Notes: a model not told the origin generated them from the sequence alone. A stretch of 35,721 nt of DNA from Veillonellales bacterium (GCA_039680175.1 JBDKTO010000096.1:1-35721); one strand, 5' to 3'. Numbered from the stretch's first letter, positions 25,851 to 34,187 are shown. Numbers and translations: made by a program.

Positions 25851-25877
25851 AATCGACAGTGACATATAAACGCTTTT

Positions 25878-27398
25878 TTAGCTTTGCAAGCAAAGGGGTA
25901 CTCCCAATTCCTTTTTAAACCACTTGCTATGTTTCATCACTGCTTCTTCTTCGATGGCAGCCGATTCGCTGACGGTCAGCCGGAGGACGGCCTGCCCCTC
26001 TTCCAGAGTTGCTGTGACCGCTTGTACCAGCTGCATTTGGGTGATATCCAGACTTTCCGCCATGGCTAATAAGAGCGACAACTTACGCGCCGTCTCCCAG
26101 TCGGGTTTATCAAAGAATTCGCTGTACAGCTTATTGCGGATATATTTGCCGGAGGGGCCGTTATGCCAGCCGGCGATAACGGCAACCAACATTTGTTCCC
26201 GGTGGGTAAGGCCGAACAGGCGGGCATTTTCGATCAAGTAGGCGCTGTGCCGGGGGTGATCGTAGTAATTAATGGGGATACCGCAGTCGTGGAGCAGGGC
26301 GGCTACCTGCAGCAATGTCTTCTCTCGGGAATCCGTATTGAGTAAAGGCTGCCAGCCTTTCAGCAAGCTGGCGGCCAGTATGGCTACATGCGTCGCATGG
26401 GAGGCATCTACCTGATAAAAGGACAGCATGTTTCGGGTGCTGTGATCCAGTATGTCGGCAATGACCTCGTTCTGGCCCTGGCAGGAGCGATAATATTGCA
26501 GGAACATGCCTTCTCGGACGCCGCAGCCGCTAATGATGAGCTGAGAAGCTTGGGTATAATCAAACAAGCAGCTTACGATGCTCATACCGGGGAGAATAAT
26601 GTCGGCCCGCTCGCTGCTAAGACCGGGAGTTTTACGCCGCTGGCTCAAGGTGGTGGTAGACAGCTGCTTAAACAGTTCGTGAAAAGAGAGAGCACCCAGC
26701 CGGTAATTATGAACTTTGCCAAAAGGATAATTTTTGCACCGTTGATCCATTTTGGCGATATTCCGGGCGGTACCGCCTACACCAATGAGAGGCAGCGACA
26801 GACTTTTCAACCACTTTATCCGGGAAATTTGGTGGAAAATAAAATCACGCAATTCGTTCAACCGGCTATCGCTGATTTTTTTTTGCAGTTCAAATTTTTC
26901 GGCGAGATTGACGGCGCCAAAGGGCAGACTTATGACTTTATCGGCATTGCGGCTGCGGATGAGAGTCAGCTCGGTACTGCCGCCTCCCAAGTCGAATAAC
27001 AAAGCATCGGTCACATCAAGGGTGTTGACTACACCAAGGAATCCCAGCTTAGCTTCGGCTTCGCCGCTGATCATTCGCAGGGGAATACCGGTTTCCTGCC
27101 GGGCGGTTTGAATAAATTCGCTGCCGTTTTTTGCGTTGCGCACGGCAGCGGTGGCGATGGCCATGATTTTATTGACGTTGAACAGCCGGATCATATGGGC
27201 GAACACCTGAAGCGTGGCGATAGCCCGTATCATGGCGGTAGGCTGCAGCAGACCGTCCTTGCTCATACCCTCGCTGAGCCGAACGGTTTCTTTTTGATTG
27301 TATACTAAATTATAGGCGCCGTTGGAGTAAGTGTGCATAATGATAAGACGGGCAGAATTGGATCCCAGGTCAATGATTGCGATACGTTCGGTGATAAT
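25878..27398 (-). CDS. ppx: Exopolyphosphatase / Ppx-GppA phosphatase with HD domain; non-canonical ATT start
   Basis: About 506 residues. The N-terminal ASKHA fold carries IAIIDLGSNSARLI (about 7-20), ATAAVRNAKNG, the catalytic-Glu block ISGEAEAKLGF, and DLGGGSTEL. A C-terminal HD-like domain has LLHDCGIPINYYDHPRHS and AGWH. It hydrolyses polyphosphate and possibly pppGpp. The first conventional start (ATG ending at 27338) would delete the essential DLGSNS loop. The frame stays open to a stop at 27426-27428, but the added codons contain no ATG, GTG or TTG. An ATT at 27398-27396, 6 bases after AGG within AAAGGCAGGTG, is the best start; CTG at 27401 and ATC at 27395 are alternatives. It is divergent from the second ppx-like gene and ppk. 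Confidence 0.85.
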   Translation of the reverse strand: MITERIAIIDLGSNSARLIIMHTYSNGAYNLVYNQKETVRLSEGMSKDGLLQPTAMIRAIATLQVFAHMIRLFNVNKIMAIATAAVRNAKNGSEFIQTARQETGIPLRMISGEAEAKLGFLGVVNTLDVTDALLFDLGGGSTELTLIRSRNADKVISLPFGAVNLAEKFELQKKISDSRLNELRDFIFHQISRIKWLKSLSLPLIGVGGTARNIAKMDQRCKNYPFGKVHNYRLGALSFHELFKQLSTTTLSQRRKTPGLSSERADIILPGMSIVSCLFDYTQASQLIISGCGVREGMFLQYYRSCQGQNEVIADILDHSTRNMLSFYQVDASHATHVAILAASLLKGWQPLLNTDSREKTLLQVAALLHDCGIPINYYDHPRHSAYLIENARLFGLTHREQMLVAVIAGWHNGPSGKYIRNKLYSEFFDKPDWETARKLSLLLAMAESLDITQMQLVQAVTATLEEGQAVLRLTVSESAAIEEEAVMKHSKWFKKELGVPLCLQS

Positions 27399-27542
27399 CA
27401 GACACCTGCCTTTCTTTTCACTTTCTTATTCGCTGTTTTTAAAGAAATCCTTTTTCAACGACAAAAATTTACAAAATGTTAATATATCGGCAGGGGGATT
27501 TTTATCTTCCGGCAACGAAAGTTTCCCTGAGAGGTGGGATGT

Positions 27543-29096
27543 GTGTTGGGTAAAACGTCACCTAATCGGTTCGCTGCCATTCATGTAGGATCCGAGCAGG
27601 TCAGCGTTCACATTGTTGAATATACTACAATTCAGGATATTAAAGTTGTTGAAATGGCCAGCCGCCATGTGGCTTTGGGGGAAGAGACCTTTAAGACGGG
27701 CCGTATCAGCTTTGCGGCGGTGGGAGAAATCTGCGAACTTTTGAAGGGATACCGGCGGATGTTTGCCGAACATGGGGTTCGGGACTATCGTTTGGTTGCC
27801 ACTACCGCTATTCGCGAAGCGGAAAACCAACAATATATTATCGATCAGATTCAGGTAAAAACCGGGTTCATAGTGGAAGTATGCGATATGCCCCAGGAAA
27901 TCTTCATTAAATATGCGGCGCTGTTTAAAACCGTTCAGGACAGAAATTTGCTGGAAGCAGAAAACGCTATTTTGTTTGTGGATATTTCTTCCGGTGGGTT
28001 GGGTATTACTTTGTATAAAGACGGAGAATTAAAATATCAGCAGAACATTCATATTGGCGTGCTTCGCATCAAAGAAGGCTTTGCCCAATACCAACGGGAC
28101 TCGGCTCATTTTCAGCAGGCGCTGGCGGAATATATCTATAGTGTTATCGAGCCGGTGCAACAGGCGCTAAACAAGCAGGATATCCGGTATCTGGTTCTTT
28201 CCGGCACGGAGACCAGACTGCTGCTGACGATGCTGGGACAGGAAAATCCGGGGAAGTTATCTCTGGTTAGTCTGGCAGATTTTTATAAATTATATGATCA
28301 GGTTAAATTGTTAAATTTGCCTCAAATCGTACAGAACTTTGGATTTTCCGAGCAAAAGGCGGAGATGGTGTTACCTACCATCATATTGTACAAGCAAATT
28401 TTAAACCTGACTACGGTAGGCCAAATTCTGATTCCCGACACTCAGTTGATTGACGGAATTACGCTGTTGCATATTGGAGAGAAAACAAAGCAAGAATGGT
28501 TGCTGGCCCTGGAGAATCAGACGTTGAGCCTGGCCCGGGGCATCGGCTGCAAATATCAGTATGATCCCAGCCATGCGGCAAGTGTGGAAAAATTATCCCT
28601 CAGCCTGTTCGATCGCCTTACCCGCATTCATGGTCTGGGGAAACGGGAACGGTTATTGCTACAGGCGGCCGCTATTTTACATGATATCGGTAAATTTGTA
28701 AGTCTGCGCAGCCATTATTTTTATTCTTACCGGTTGATCCGGTCATCGGATATTTTGGGATTTTCCGAAGCGGGAAAAAACATTATGGCGAATATCGCCT
28801 TATATCACTCCAAAGGAGTTCCGGCTAACACCGATCCCAATTTGCAGGGCTTAACCCCCAAACAGCGAGTAATTATTGCCAAACTGGCGGCAATTATTCG
28901 CCTGGCCGATGCCTTGGACCGTACCCATCGTCAAAAGATCAACAGTTATGAGATCGCTCTTAAGGGCGATGAACTATTCATTACGGTTACCACGCAGGAG
29001 GATTATTCCCTGGAAGAGTGGACTTTTCTAGACAAAGCCACTTTTTTTGAAGATGTATTTGGCATTGCCGCGATACTAAGAAGACGGGCAGGATGA
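27543..29096 (+). CDS. Degenerate Ppx/GppA-like protein with HD domain
   Basis: About 517 residues with the same layout as the divergent ppx: an N-terminal ASKHA domain and a C-terminal HD domain with AAILHDIGKFVS and HSKGVP. Active-site motifs of the first domain have decayed: the DLGSNS loop reads HVGSEQ, the GGGS loop reads DISSGGLGIT, and the catalytic-Glu segment reads CDMPQEIFIKYAAL. The HD motif is intact. It may be a polyphosphate- or nucleotide-binding regulator or an HD hydrolase, rather than an exopolyphosphatase. Start: GTG 27543, 6 bases after AGAGGTG; TTG 27546 is equally possible. It ends 4 bases before ppk, so the two are co-translated. Confidence 0.82.
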   Translation: MLGKTSPNRFAAIHVGSEQVSVHIVEYTTIQDIKVVEMASRHVALGEETFKTGRISFAAVGEICELLKGYRRMFAEHGVRDYRLVATTAIREAENQQYIIDQIQVKTGFIVEVCDMPQEIFIKYAALFKTVQDRNLLEAENAILFVDISSGGLGITLYKDGELKYQQNIHIGVLRIKEGFAQYQRDSAHFQQALAEYIYSVIEPVQQALNKQDIRYLVLSGTETRLLLTMLGQENPGKLSLVSLADFYKLYDQVKLLNLPQIVQNFGFSEQKAEMVLPTIILYKQILNLTTVGQILIPDTQLIDGITLLHIGEKTKQEWLLALENQTLSLARGIGCKYQYDPSHAASVEKLSLSLFDRLTRIHGLGKRERLLLQAAAILHDIGKFVSLRSHYFYSYRLIRSSDILGFSEAGKNIMANIALYHSKGVPANTDPNLQGLTPKQRVIIAKLAAIIRLADALDRTHRQKINSYEIALKGDELFITVTTQEDYSLEEWTFLDKATFFEDVFGIAAILRRRAG

Positions 29097-29100
29097 GAGT

Positions 29101-31194
29101 ATGTTTGATAAACAGGAATATTTTATTAATCGGGAATTAAGCTGGTTAAAATTTAATATCCGGGTGTTGAATGAAGCAAATGAAAAAAATAATCCTTTGT
29201 TGGAACAACTTAAATTTATTGCGATTACCAGTTCCAATCTTGATGAGTTTTTTATGATCCGGGTCGCCGGATTAAAACATCAAAAAGACAGCGGCATTAA
29301 CAAGGTTGATGCCGCCGGCTTGACGGTTGAGCAGCAGTTAGCGGAAATCGCGGTAGTGACTCATGAATTGGTGCAGTGCCAATACCGTTATCTTAAGAAA
29401 AATCTGCAAGCGCTGGAGGAACAACAGCTTTATTTTGTGACGCCGGAGAAACTGCCCGAAAAAACGCTGGAATGGATTGAATCCTACTTTTATACTACTC
29501 TTTATCCGGTCCTTACTCCCATGGGGGTGGATGCCGGACATCCCTTTCCTTTGCTGGCCAACCGGACGCTGAATCTGGTGGTGACGCTGCGGCGGCAAGA
29601 GGAGGAAAGCCGGGCGGTGATTCCGGTGCCCGGCGTATTGCCGCGTATCATTGAACTTCCCGGACAGAGCCGGAAGAAACGGTTTGTCTTTCTGGAGGAT
29701 ATCATCAAAAAATATGGCTCACGGCTGTTTCGGGGCTATAAGATTCAGCATATTGCTCCTTTTCGGATTACCCGCAATGCGGATATGACCATTGACGAGG
29801 AAGATGCCGAGGATTTATTGGCAGAAGTTGAAAAATCCCTGCGGCAGAGGAAACGGGGCCAAGCGGTACGTCTGGAAATCAGTAAAAGCGCCAATCAGGG
29901 GATTAAAAAATTTTTAGCCGAAGAACTAAAACTGGAGCCGCGGGATATCTACGAAATTTCCGGCCCGCTGGATACTACCTGTTTTATGAAATTTGCCGCT
30001 TTACCGGGATATGATCACCTGCGCTACCAGCCCCTTACGCCTCAAATTCCCGTGAGAATCAGAGAAGAGGAAGATCTGTTTGCAGCAATTCGCCGACAGG
30101 ATATTTTACTCCACCACCCCTACGAATCCTTTGAGACCGTTGTGGATTTCGCCCGGTTGGCGGCTAACGATTCTCAGGTTCTGGCTATGAAACAGACGTT
30201 GTACCGGGTAAGCGGCAACTCGCCTATTGTTCAGGCATTGGCGCAGGCTGCCGAGAATGGCAAGCAGGTTACTGTACTGGTGGAACTGAAAGCCCGCTTT
30301 GATGAAGAGAATAACATTTTATGGGCCAAACGGCTGGAAGAGGCCGGTTGTCATGTTATCTATGGACTGGTAGGGCTGAAAACCCATGCTAAAATGATGC
30401 TCATTGTCCGGCAGGAGGAAGACGGCATCAAACGGTATGTTCATATGGGAACCGGGAATTATAATGATGCAACCGCTCGGCTGTATACCGATATGGGACT
30501 GTTAACCGCCAATGATCAGTTTGGCGCCGATGCATCGGCATTTTTCAATATGCTGTCCGGCTATTCCGATCCTCCGGTTTGGAATAAGGTCGTCGTAGCG
30601 CCCCTTGGACTCAGGGAAAAGTTGAAAGAACTGATTGATAATGAAATCGCTTTCGTTCAGGCGGGAGAGCCAAGCCGCATTGTTGCCAAGATGAATTCGC
30701 TGATTGACAAAGATATTATTATGAAATTGTATGAAGCTTCTGCTGCCGGAGTGAAGATTGATCTGATAGTCCGCGGGATTTGCGGCTTAAGGCCCGGCAT
30801 AGCGGGAGTCAGTGATAACATTACGGTGCGCAGTATTGTCGGCCGGTTCTTGGAGCATCACCGGATTTTCTATTTTACCAACGGCGGTGACAAAAAGATG
30901 TTTTTGTCCAGCGCCGACTGGATGCCCAGGAATTTGAACGAACGGGTGGAATTGATGTTTCCGGTGGAGGATGATCGCCACATCGCCCGGATTCGCAGTA
31001 TATTGTCCCTGCTGCTGAAAGATAATCAAAAATCGTATGTAATGCGAAGCGATGGCAGCTACCGCCGGGCAGACAAGCGGGGGAAGGCGGTAAACAGCCA
31101 GGAAGAATTATATCGTAAGGCCGAAGAGGCAGCCAAGCCGACGGTCATTTCTCTGGAGCAAAGACTGCAGCCCATGTTTCGCAAAGAAGAGTAG
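29101..31194 (+). CDS. ppk1: Polyphosphate kinase 1
   Basis: A 697-residue PPK1 catalysing reversible transfer of the ATP gamma-phosphate to polyphosphate. The N-terminus YFINRELSWLKFNIRVL is diagnostic. ITSSNLDEFFMIRVAGL follows, then the PLD-like C-terminal halves with the phosphorylated His448 in HMGTGNYNDATARLYTDMG. The second His block is FLEHHRIFYF, followed by MPRNLNERVELMFPV. Length and motifs are normal. It starts 4 bases after the preceding stop, with Shine-Dalgarno AGGATGAGAG inside that gene's end. Confidence 0.97.
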   Translation: MFDKQEYFINRELSWLKFNIRVLNEANEKNNPLLEQLKFIAITSSNLDEFFMIRVAGLKHQKDSGINKVDAAGLTVEQQLAEIAVVTHELVQCQYRYLKKNLQALEEQQLYFVTPEKLPEKTLEWIESYFYTTLYPVLTPMGVDAGHPFPLLANRTLNLVVTLRRQEEESRAVIPVPGVLPRIIELPGQSRKKRFVFLEDIIKKYGSRLFRGYKIQHIAPFRITRNADMTIDEEDAEDLLAEVEKSLRQRKRGQAVRLEISKSANQGIKKFLAEELKLEPRDIYEISGPLDTTCFMKFAALPGYDHLRYQPLTPQIPVRIREEEDLFAAIRRQDILLHHPYESFETVVDFARLAANDSQVLAMKQTLYRVSGNSPIVQALAQAAENGKQVTVLVELKARFDEENNILWAKRLEEAGCHVIYGLVGLKTHAKMMLIVRQEEDGIKRYVHMGTGNYNDATARLYTDMGLLTANDQFGADASAFFNMLSGYSDPPVWNKVVVAPLGLREKLKELIDNEIAFVQAGEPSRIVAKMNSLIDKDIIMKLYEASAAGVKIDLIVRGICGLRPGIAGVSDNITVRSIVGRFLEHHRIFYFTNGGDKKMFLSSADWMPRNLNERVELMFPVEDDRHIARIRSILSLLLKDNQKSYVMRSDGSYRRADKRGKAVNSQEELYRKAEEAAKPTVISLEQRLQPMFRKEE

Positions 31195-31199
31195 AATTG

Positions 31200-31245
31200 G
31201 CTATGAGCTATGAGCTATGAGCTATGAGCTATGAGCTATGAGCTA
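31200..31245. repeat. 7-bp tandem repeat, 6.6 copies of GCTATGA
   Basis: Six exact copies of GCTATGA from 31200 to 31241, then GCTA. It is in the short gap between the ppk1 stop (31192-31194) and the stop of the convergent DUF441 gene. Such a perfect short repeat is prone to slipped-strand length change. It is outside both reading frames. Confidence 0.97.
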
Positions 31246-31253
31246 AATCTCCC

Positions 31254-31709
31254 TTACTTGATCAGATGGGCGACTGTCAGCGCCAGGGATACCATACCGC
31301 CGGCGATGAGGGGGCCGACGGCCACTCCCTTGAAAAAGCAGACGCCGGCGATAGTACCGACAATCAGCGCGGCTACGGCTTCCGGGGATTCTTTAATAAA
31401 GAATACTCCCCGTCCGGCAGCCCAGGCGGCGAAGATGCCGGTAACAATAGCCAGGATGCCTACCGGATTTTTAAAGGCAACGGCCATATCGGTCAATGAA
31501 ATACGGCCGGTGGCAACGGGGACCAGGATGGCTACTGTTAAAATCAAAATGCCGAGAGAAATTCCATGATTTTCAATTAGCGGGAACCAAGTATCAAATC
31601 CCAGCAGCTTAACGATCAAAAGAAAAGCGGCGGCGATTGATACGGTATTATTGTTTCCCACGACTGCTAATGCCAATATGACTAATATCGGCAGGTTTTC
31701 CATATGCAT
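31254..31709 (-). CDS. DUF441 (UPF0756) membrane protein
   Basis: A 151-residue membrane protein with about four hydrophobic helices, matching the UPF0756/YeaL family. Visible blocks are NLPILVILALAVVGNNNTVS at the N-terminus, TWFPLIENHGISLGI, and a C-terminal GVAVGPLIAGGMVSL. Family function is unknown. The first ATG (31709) is chosen because AAGGATG lies about 10 bases upstream. It is convergent with ppk1 across a tandem repeat. Confidence 0.88.
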   Translation of the reverse strand: MHMENLPILVILALAVVGNNNTVSIAAAFLLIVKLLGFDTWFPLIENHGISLGILILTVAILVPVATGRISLTDMAVAFKNPVGILAIVTGIFAAWAAGRGVFFIKESPEAVAALIVGTIAGVCFFKGVAVGPLIAGGMVSLALTVAHLIK

Positions 31710-31758
31710 TTAGACCACATCCTTATAGCGATGAATATTAGACTTAGGTAACTTCTGC

Positions 31759-31788
31759 TTGCGCAAGGACTATCCTGCTTGTTATAAT
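31759..31788 (+). promoter_or_regulatory. Sigma-A type promoter of the 95-residue protein
   Basis: TTGCGC (31759-31764), 18-base spacer, and a perfect TATAAT (31783-31788), about 50 bases before the start codon. Confidence 0.65.
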
Positions 31789-31840
31789 AATTTTTAGATG
31801 ACTTTTAGAGAAAAAAAGTAAAGGCAGGTGCATAGCGAAA

Positions 31841-32128
31841 ATGGGAGATATATTCCGGGTAGCCGTTCATTACGAGGAAGATAACGGCTATATTGAATAC
31901 AATGCAGTCAACAAAAATATCCGGGTAGAACTGGCCGATGAGACGAAACGCCGTGAAGTCGAAGCTTATTTGGCAGAACCTCATGTTATGTCGGTTCCTC
32001 AGCATACGCTATTGGATTTTCATGATGTAACCGTTGCGGCCAATCAAGATGTAGAAAGCTTTAAATTAGCCGTAACTCGTATCTGGGAAAAGCTAGGCGT
32101 CCATGTTGATTGGAGCCGCCCTATTTAA
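31841..32128 (+). CDS. Small conserved-looking protein, 95 residues, unknown
   Basis: I do not recognise a family. It is a soluble 95-residue protein with strand-rich character at the start (FRVAVHYEEDNGYIEYNAV), a charged middle, and a helix near the C-terminus (DVESFKLAVTRIWEKLGVHV). It has its own promoter, an AGGCAGGTG ribosome site about 10 bases upstream, and a clear terminator, so it is a real single-gene unit. It could be a small regulatory or binding protein. Confidence 0.75.
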   Translation: MGDIFRVAVHYEEDNGYIEYNAVNKNIRVELADETKRREVEAYLAEPHVMSVPQHTLLDFHDVTVAANQDVESFKLAVTRIWEKLGVHVDWSRPI

Positions 32129-32143
32129 GATCTCAGACAATCA

Positions 32144-32180
32144 GCCTGATTTGGCTGAATTTGCGAAATCAGGCCTTTTT
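32144..32180 (+). terminator. Rho-independent terminator
   Basis: GCCTGATTT (32144-32152) pairs with AAATCAGGC (32166-32174), followed by CTTTTT. It ends the 95-residue protein transcript. Confidence 0.85.
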
Positions 32181-32197
32181 GTGCTTAAAATCAAAGC

Positions 32198-32317
32198 TTA
32201 TCCACAAAGTTATTCACAAAATACCCTTAAATGTGGATAACTTAAATGTGGATAGGTGGATAAGTAGGGAAAACCAGCGATTTGCAAGATAAATTTCTGT
32301 CGACAGTGTGTGGATAA
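32198..32317. other. Cluster of DnaA boxes
   Basis: Within 120 bases lie four perfect TTATNCACA boxes: TTATCCACA at 32198-32206 (+), TTATTCACA at 32210-32218 (+), and TGTGGATAA at 32232-32240 and 32309-32317 (-). One-mismatch boxes are at 32247-32255 (-) and 32255-32263 (-), and a weaker one lies at 32321-32329. The two + boxes face the - boxes. The surroundings are AT-rich. It precedes tRNA-Arg; no dnaA, dnaN or rpmH is present. Confidence 0.85.
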
Positions 32318-32364
32318 TTTTGTGGAAACAAATTTTGACAAAAACAGCAGGCGAATTGCATAAC

Positions 32365-32393
32365 TTGACTTTGAGAAAATATTGTGGTAAGAT
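32365..32393 (+). promoter_or_regulatory. Promoter of tRNA-Arg
   Basis: TTGACT (32365-32370), 17-base spacer, TAAGAT (32388-32393), 36 bases before the tRNA. A second TTGACA at 32335-32340 has no good -10. DnaA boxes lie just upstream. Confidence 0.7.
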
Positions 32394-32428
32394 AACTTCT
32401 GTTGATAGTGCTAGTAAGAGTTCAATAT

Positions 32429-32505
32429 GGCTCCGTAGCTCAGCTGGATAGAGCGTTTGACTACGAATCAAAAGGTCGTGGGTTCGAATCCCCCCGGGGT
32501 CACCA
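32429..32505 (+). tRNA. tRNA-Arg (anticodon ACG)
   Basis: Cloverleaf visible: acceptor 32429-32435 with 32495-32501 (two G-U pairs), D arm GCTC...GAGC, anticodon stem TTTGA/TCAAA with loop CTACGAA (ACG at 32463-32465), T loop TTCGAAT, and encoded CCA at 32503-32505. The T stem GTGGG/CCCCC has one T-C mismatch. ACG is expected to be deaminated to ICG by TadA. Confidence 0.95.
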
Positions 32506-32531
32506 TTCATTACATGCAATTTATTGTAAAG

Positions 32532-32558
32532 GTTCTGGAACTTTCCAGGACTTTTTTT
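32532..32558 (+). terminator. Rho-independent terminator of tRNA-Arg
   Basis: GTTCTGGAA (32532-32540) pairs with TTCCAGGAC (32543-32551), followed by seven T residues. Confidence 0.88.
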
Positions 32559-32706
32559 GTTTATCAAAACATATACATGGAAAGAAGAAAATCATCGCAG
32601 TAATTTAAATCAAATTTATTAAGGGGTTAGTTATAGAGAGGAAATTGCTGCTGAAAGCCGAAATAGATTGTATATTTTGGTGATTAAAAGTGAAAGAGGG
32701 ATAAGG

Positions 32707-33483
32707 GTGCGATTGCGATTTTGTCCTTCGTGCGGGGGCAAGCTGCCTCCTCAGACAGAAGGAATACGGTTCTGTCCTTTTTGCGGGGAAAACGTAGCCC
32801 GATTTGCCGAAACAGAGCGCGAGAATGAGCAAGACCATGCTAATGGATTAGGCGAAAAGACAGAGATTTTGGCTGAGAAATATTATACGGTGGTATTGAA
32901 ATCATGCGGCAACAAGGAACGTTTGGCAAAGCGCCTGAGCGAGGTTCTCCGTCGCGGTCTGACGGCTACGCGCATGGCGGTTGACATGGTGCCCTGCGTG
33001 ATTATGTACAAAAGCAAGGCCTGTGATATCGAGACCGTAATTCGTATTCTTGAAGATGAAAATCTCTACTATACAGTGATTAGGGGAAATTTCGATTTTT
33101 CTGTTTCTATTGAGAATATAATTCCCGGATTTTTTGATTTGGATGAACAACTGCAGCTTACGCTTCGCAATACGCCGGCTGCTTTGTGGCTGGGAGAACA
33201 GGTACGGCTGGTCGTACCTGAAGTATTGGCGGAAGATCGGCTTGGCTCGCTGGTAGTAACTGACCGGAGTTTGTATGTCTTTCCGGATTCAGCAGGCGAA
33301 CGGCGTACAGAGTGGTTCACGATTCCCTATGCTCATTTGGCAGAGGTGGTGAATCACAGAGAGCAAAGCGGCGAATTGGAACTGATTTACAAAGAATATA
33401 ACCGGGAAGAGTGGCTGCGGATTGACAATGGGGAGCAATTGGAAAAGGTGTATGAGCAAATCCGGCGAGGGCTGCTGCGGTGA
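32707..33483 (+). CDS. Zinc-ribbon protein, 258 residues, unknown
   Basis: The N-terminus is a double CxxC zinc ribbon (FCPSCGGKLPP then FCPFCGENVA, residues about 5-30), followed by an acidic linker. An alpha/beta region (about 60-130) resembles a ribosomal-L7/L12-like or ACT-sized fold (VVLKSCGNKERLAKRLSEVL). The C-terminal part (about 165-258) is PH-like (GSLVVTDRSLYVFPD...). I do not assign a function. The start is GTG 32707, 6 bases after AGAGGG; upstream in-frame starts lack ribosome sites. It is a single-gene unit ending at a terminator. Confidence 0.75.
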   Translation: MRLRFCPSCGGKLPPQTEGIRFCPFCGENVARFAETERENEQDHANGLGEKTEILAEKYYTVVLKSCGNKERLAKRLSEVLRRGLTATRMAVDMVPCVIMYKSKACDIETVIRILEDENLYYTVIRGNFDFSVSIENIIPGFFDLDEQLQLTLRNTPAALWLGEQVRLVVPEVLAEDRLGSLVVTDRSLYVFPDSAGERRTEWFTIPYAHLAEVVNHREQSGELELIYKEYNREEWLRIDNGEQLEKVYEQIRRGLLR

Positions 33484-33552
33484 CGGAGCTCGTTGCGGGG
33501 CAGTGAGGGTTTGGCTAGTCAGACGGGATTGATAAATAAATTAGGCAAAAGT

Positions 33553-33600
33553 AAAAGACACTGTTTGTCATCAGGACATTCGTGTCTTTTATTTTTATTT
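33553..33600 (+). terminator. Rho-independent terminator
   Basis: AAAAGACAC (33553-33561) pairs with GTGTCTTTT (33582-33590) around an inner TGTC/GACA stem, followed by ATTTTTATTT. It ends the zinc-ribbon gene. Confidence 0.85.
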
Positions 33601-33654
33601 TATCGGAAAGCATAAATTATATTTTAAAATTATTCAATAAATATAAATAAAATA

Positions 33655-33684
33655 TTGCGTTTAAGCAAAGTTTCGATATATAAT
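33655..33684 (+). promoter_or_regulatory. Promoter of the azlBCD unit
   Basis: TTGCGT (33655-33660), 18-base spacer, perfect TATAAT (33679-33684). The preceding 60 bases are almost purely A/T, as expected for autoregulatory binding by an Lrp-type protein, though no specific operator was resolved. Confidence 0.6.
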
Positions 33685-33716
33685 TTTAATATTAAATAAG
33701 AATGGAGAATTATATT

Positions 33717-34187
33717 ATGATTACACTTGACAACTATGATAAAGCAATTCTTAAGGCTTTGCAAAGGGATTCTTCTATATCGAATTTGGACTTATCGAAA
33801 TTGATAGGGTTATCCACGTCGGCATGCCTTGCGAGAACAAAGAATTTAAAAGAATTAGGCGTTATCAAACAATTTACAACGATTGTTGATGAAAAAAAAT
33901 TGGGGATGGACACTCTCGCGTTTATTATGGTGAATTTGGTGCCCCTTAACAGAGAAACTGCTAATTTCTTTGTAGCGGAAGTCAATAAGCTTCCTCAGGT
34001 ACTTGAATGCTATACTCTTACCGGCAGTCGGGACTATCTTTTAAAGATCGTTGCTAAGGATATGAAGAGTTATAGGGATTTTGTGATTGATTCGGTTATG
34101 GCAATACCCGGAGTGAGCCGGGTGGAAACCAGTATTGTAATGAGCATTGAAAAAAGAACAATATCTCTACCAATTGAACAAGAATAG
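33717..34187 (+). CDS. azlB: Lrp/AsnC family transcriptional regulator
   Basis: A 156-residue Lrp-type regulator. The N-terminal helix-turn-helix (LDNYDKAILKALQRDSSISN then DLSKLIGLSTSACLARTKNL) is followed by the RAM effector domain (about 65-140, with YTLTGSRDYLLKIVAKD). The start at ATG 33717 is chosen because GGAG sits 9 bases upstream; ATG 33702 has no ribosome site. It lies just before azlC-azlD, as in the B. subtilis azlB locus, and probably controls them in response to a branched-chain amino acid. Confidence 0.9.
   Translation: MITLDNYDKAILKALQRDSSISNLDLSKLIGLSTSACLARTKNLKELGVIKQFTTIVDEKKLGMDTLAFIMVNLVPLNRETANFFVAEVNKLPQVLECYTLTGSRDYLLKIVAKDMKSYRDFVIDSVMAIPGVSRVETSIVMSIEKRTISLPIEQE

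Noticed and set aside
26388-26999. 203-codon plus-strand frame inside ppx
   Set aside because: Lies wholly antisense to conserved Ppx motifs and has no ribosome site.
31200-31245. Tandem repeat as a CRISPR array
   Set aside because: The 7-bp units are directly adjacent with no spacers.
32198-32317. Calling the DnaA-box cluster the chromosome origin outright
   Set aside because: No dnaA, dnaN, rpmH or gid genes nearby and no skew data; listed as a cluster only.
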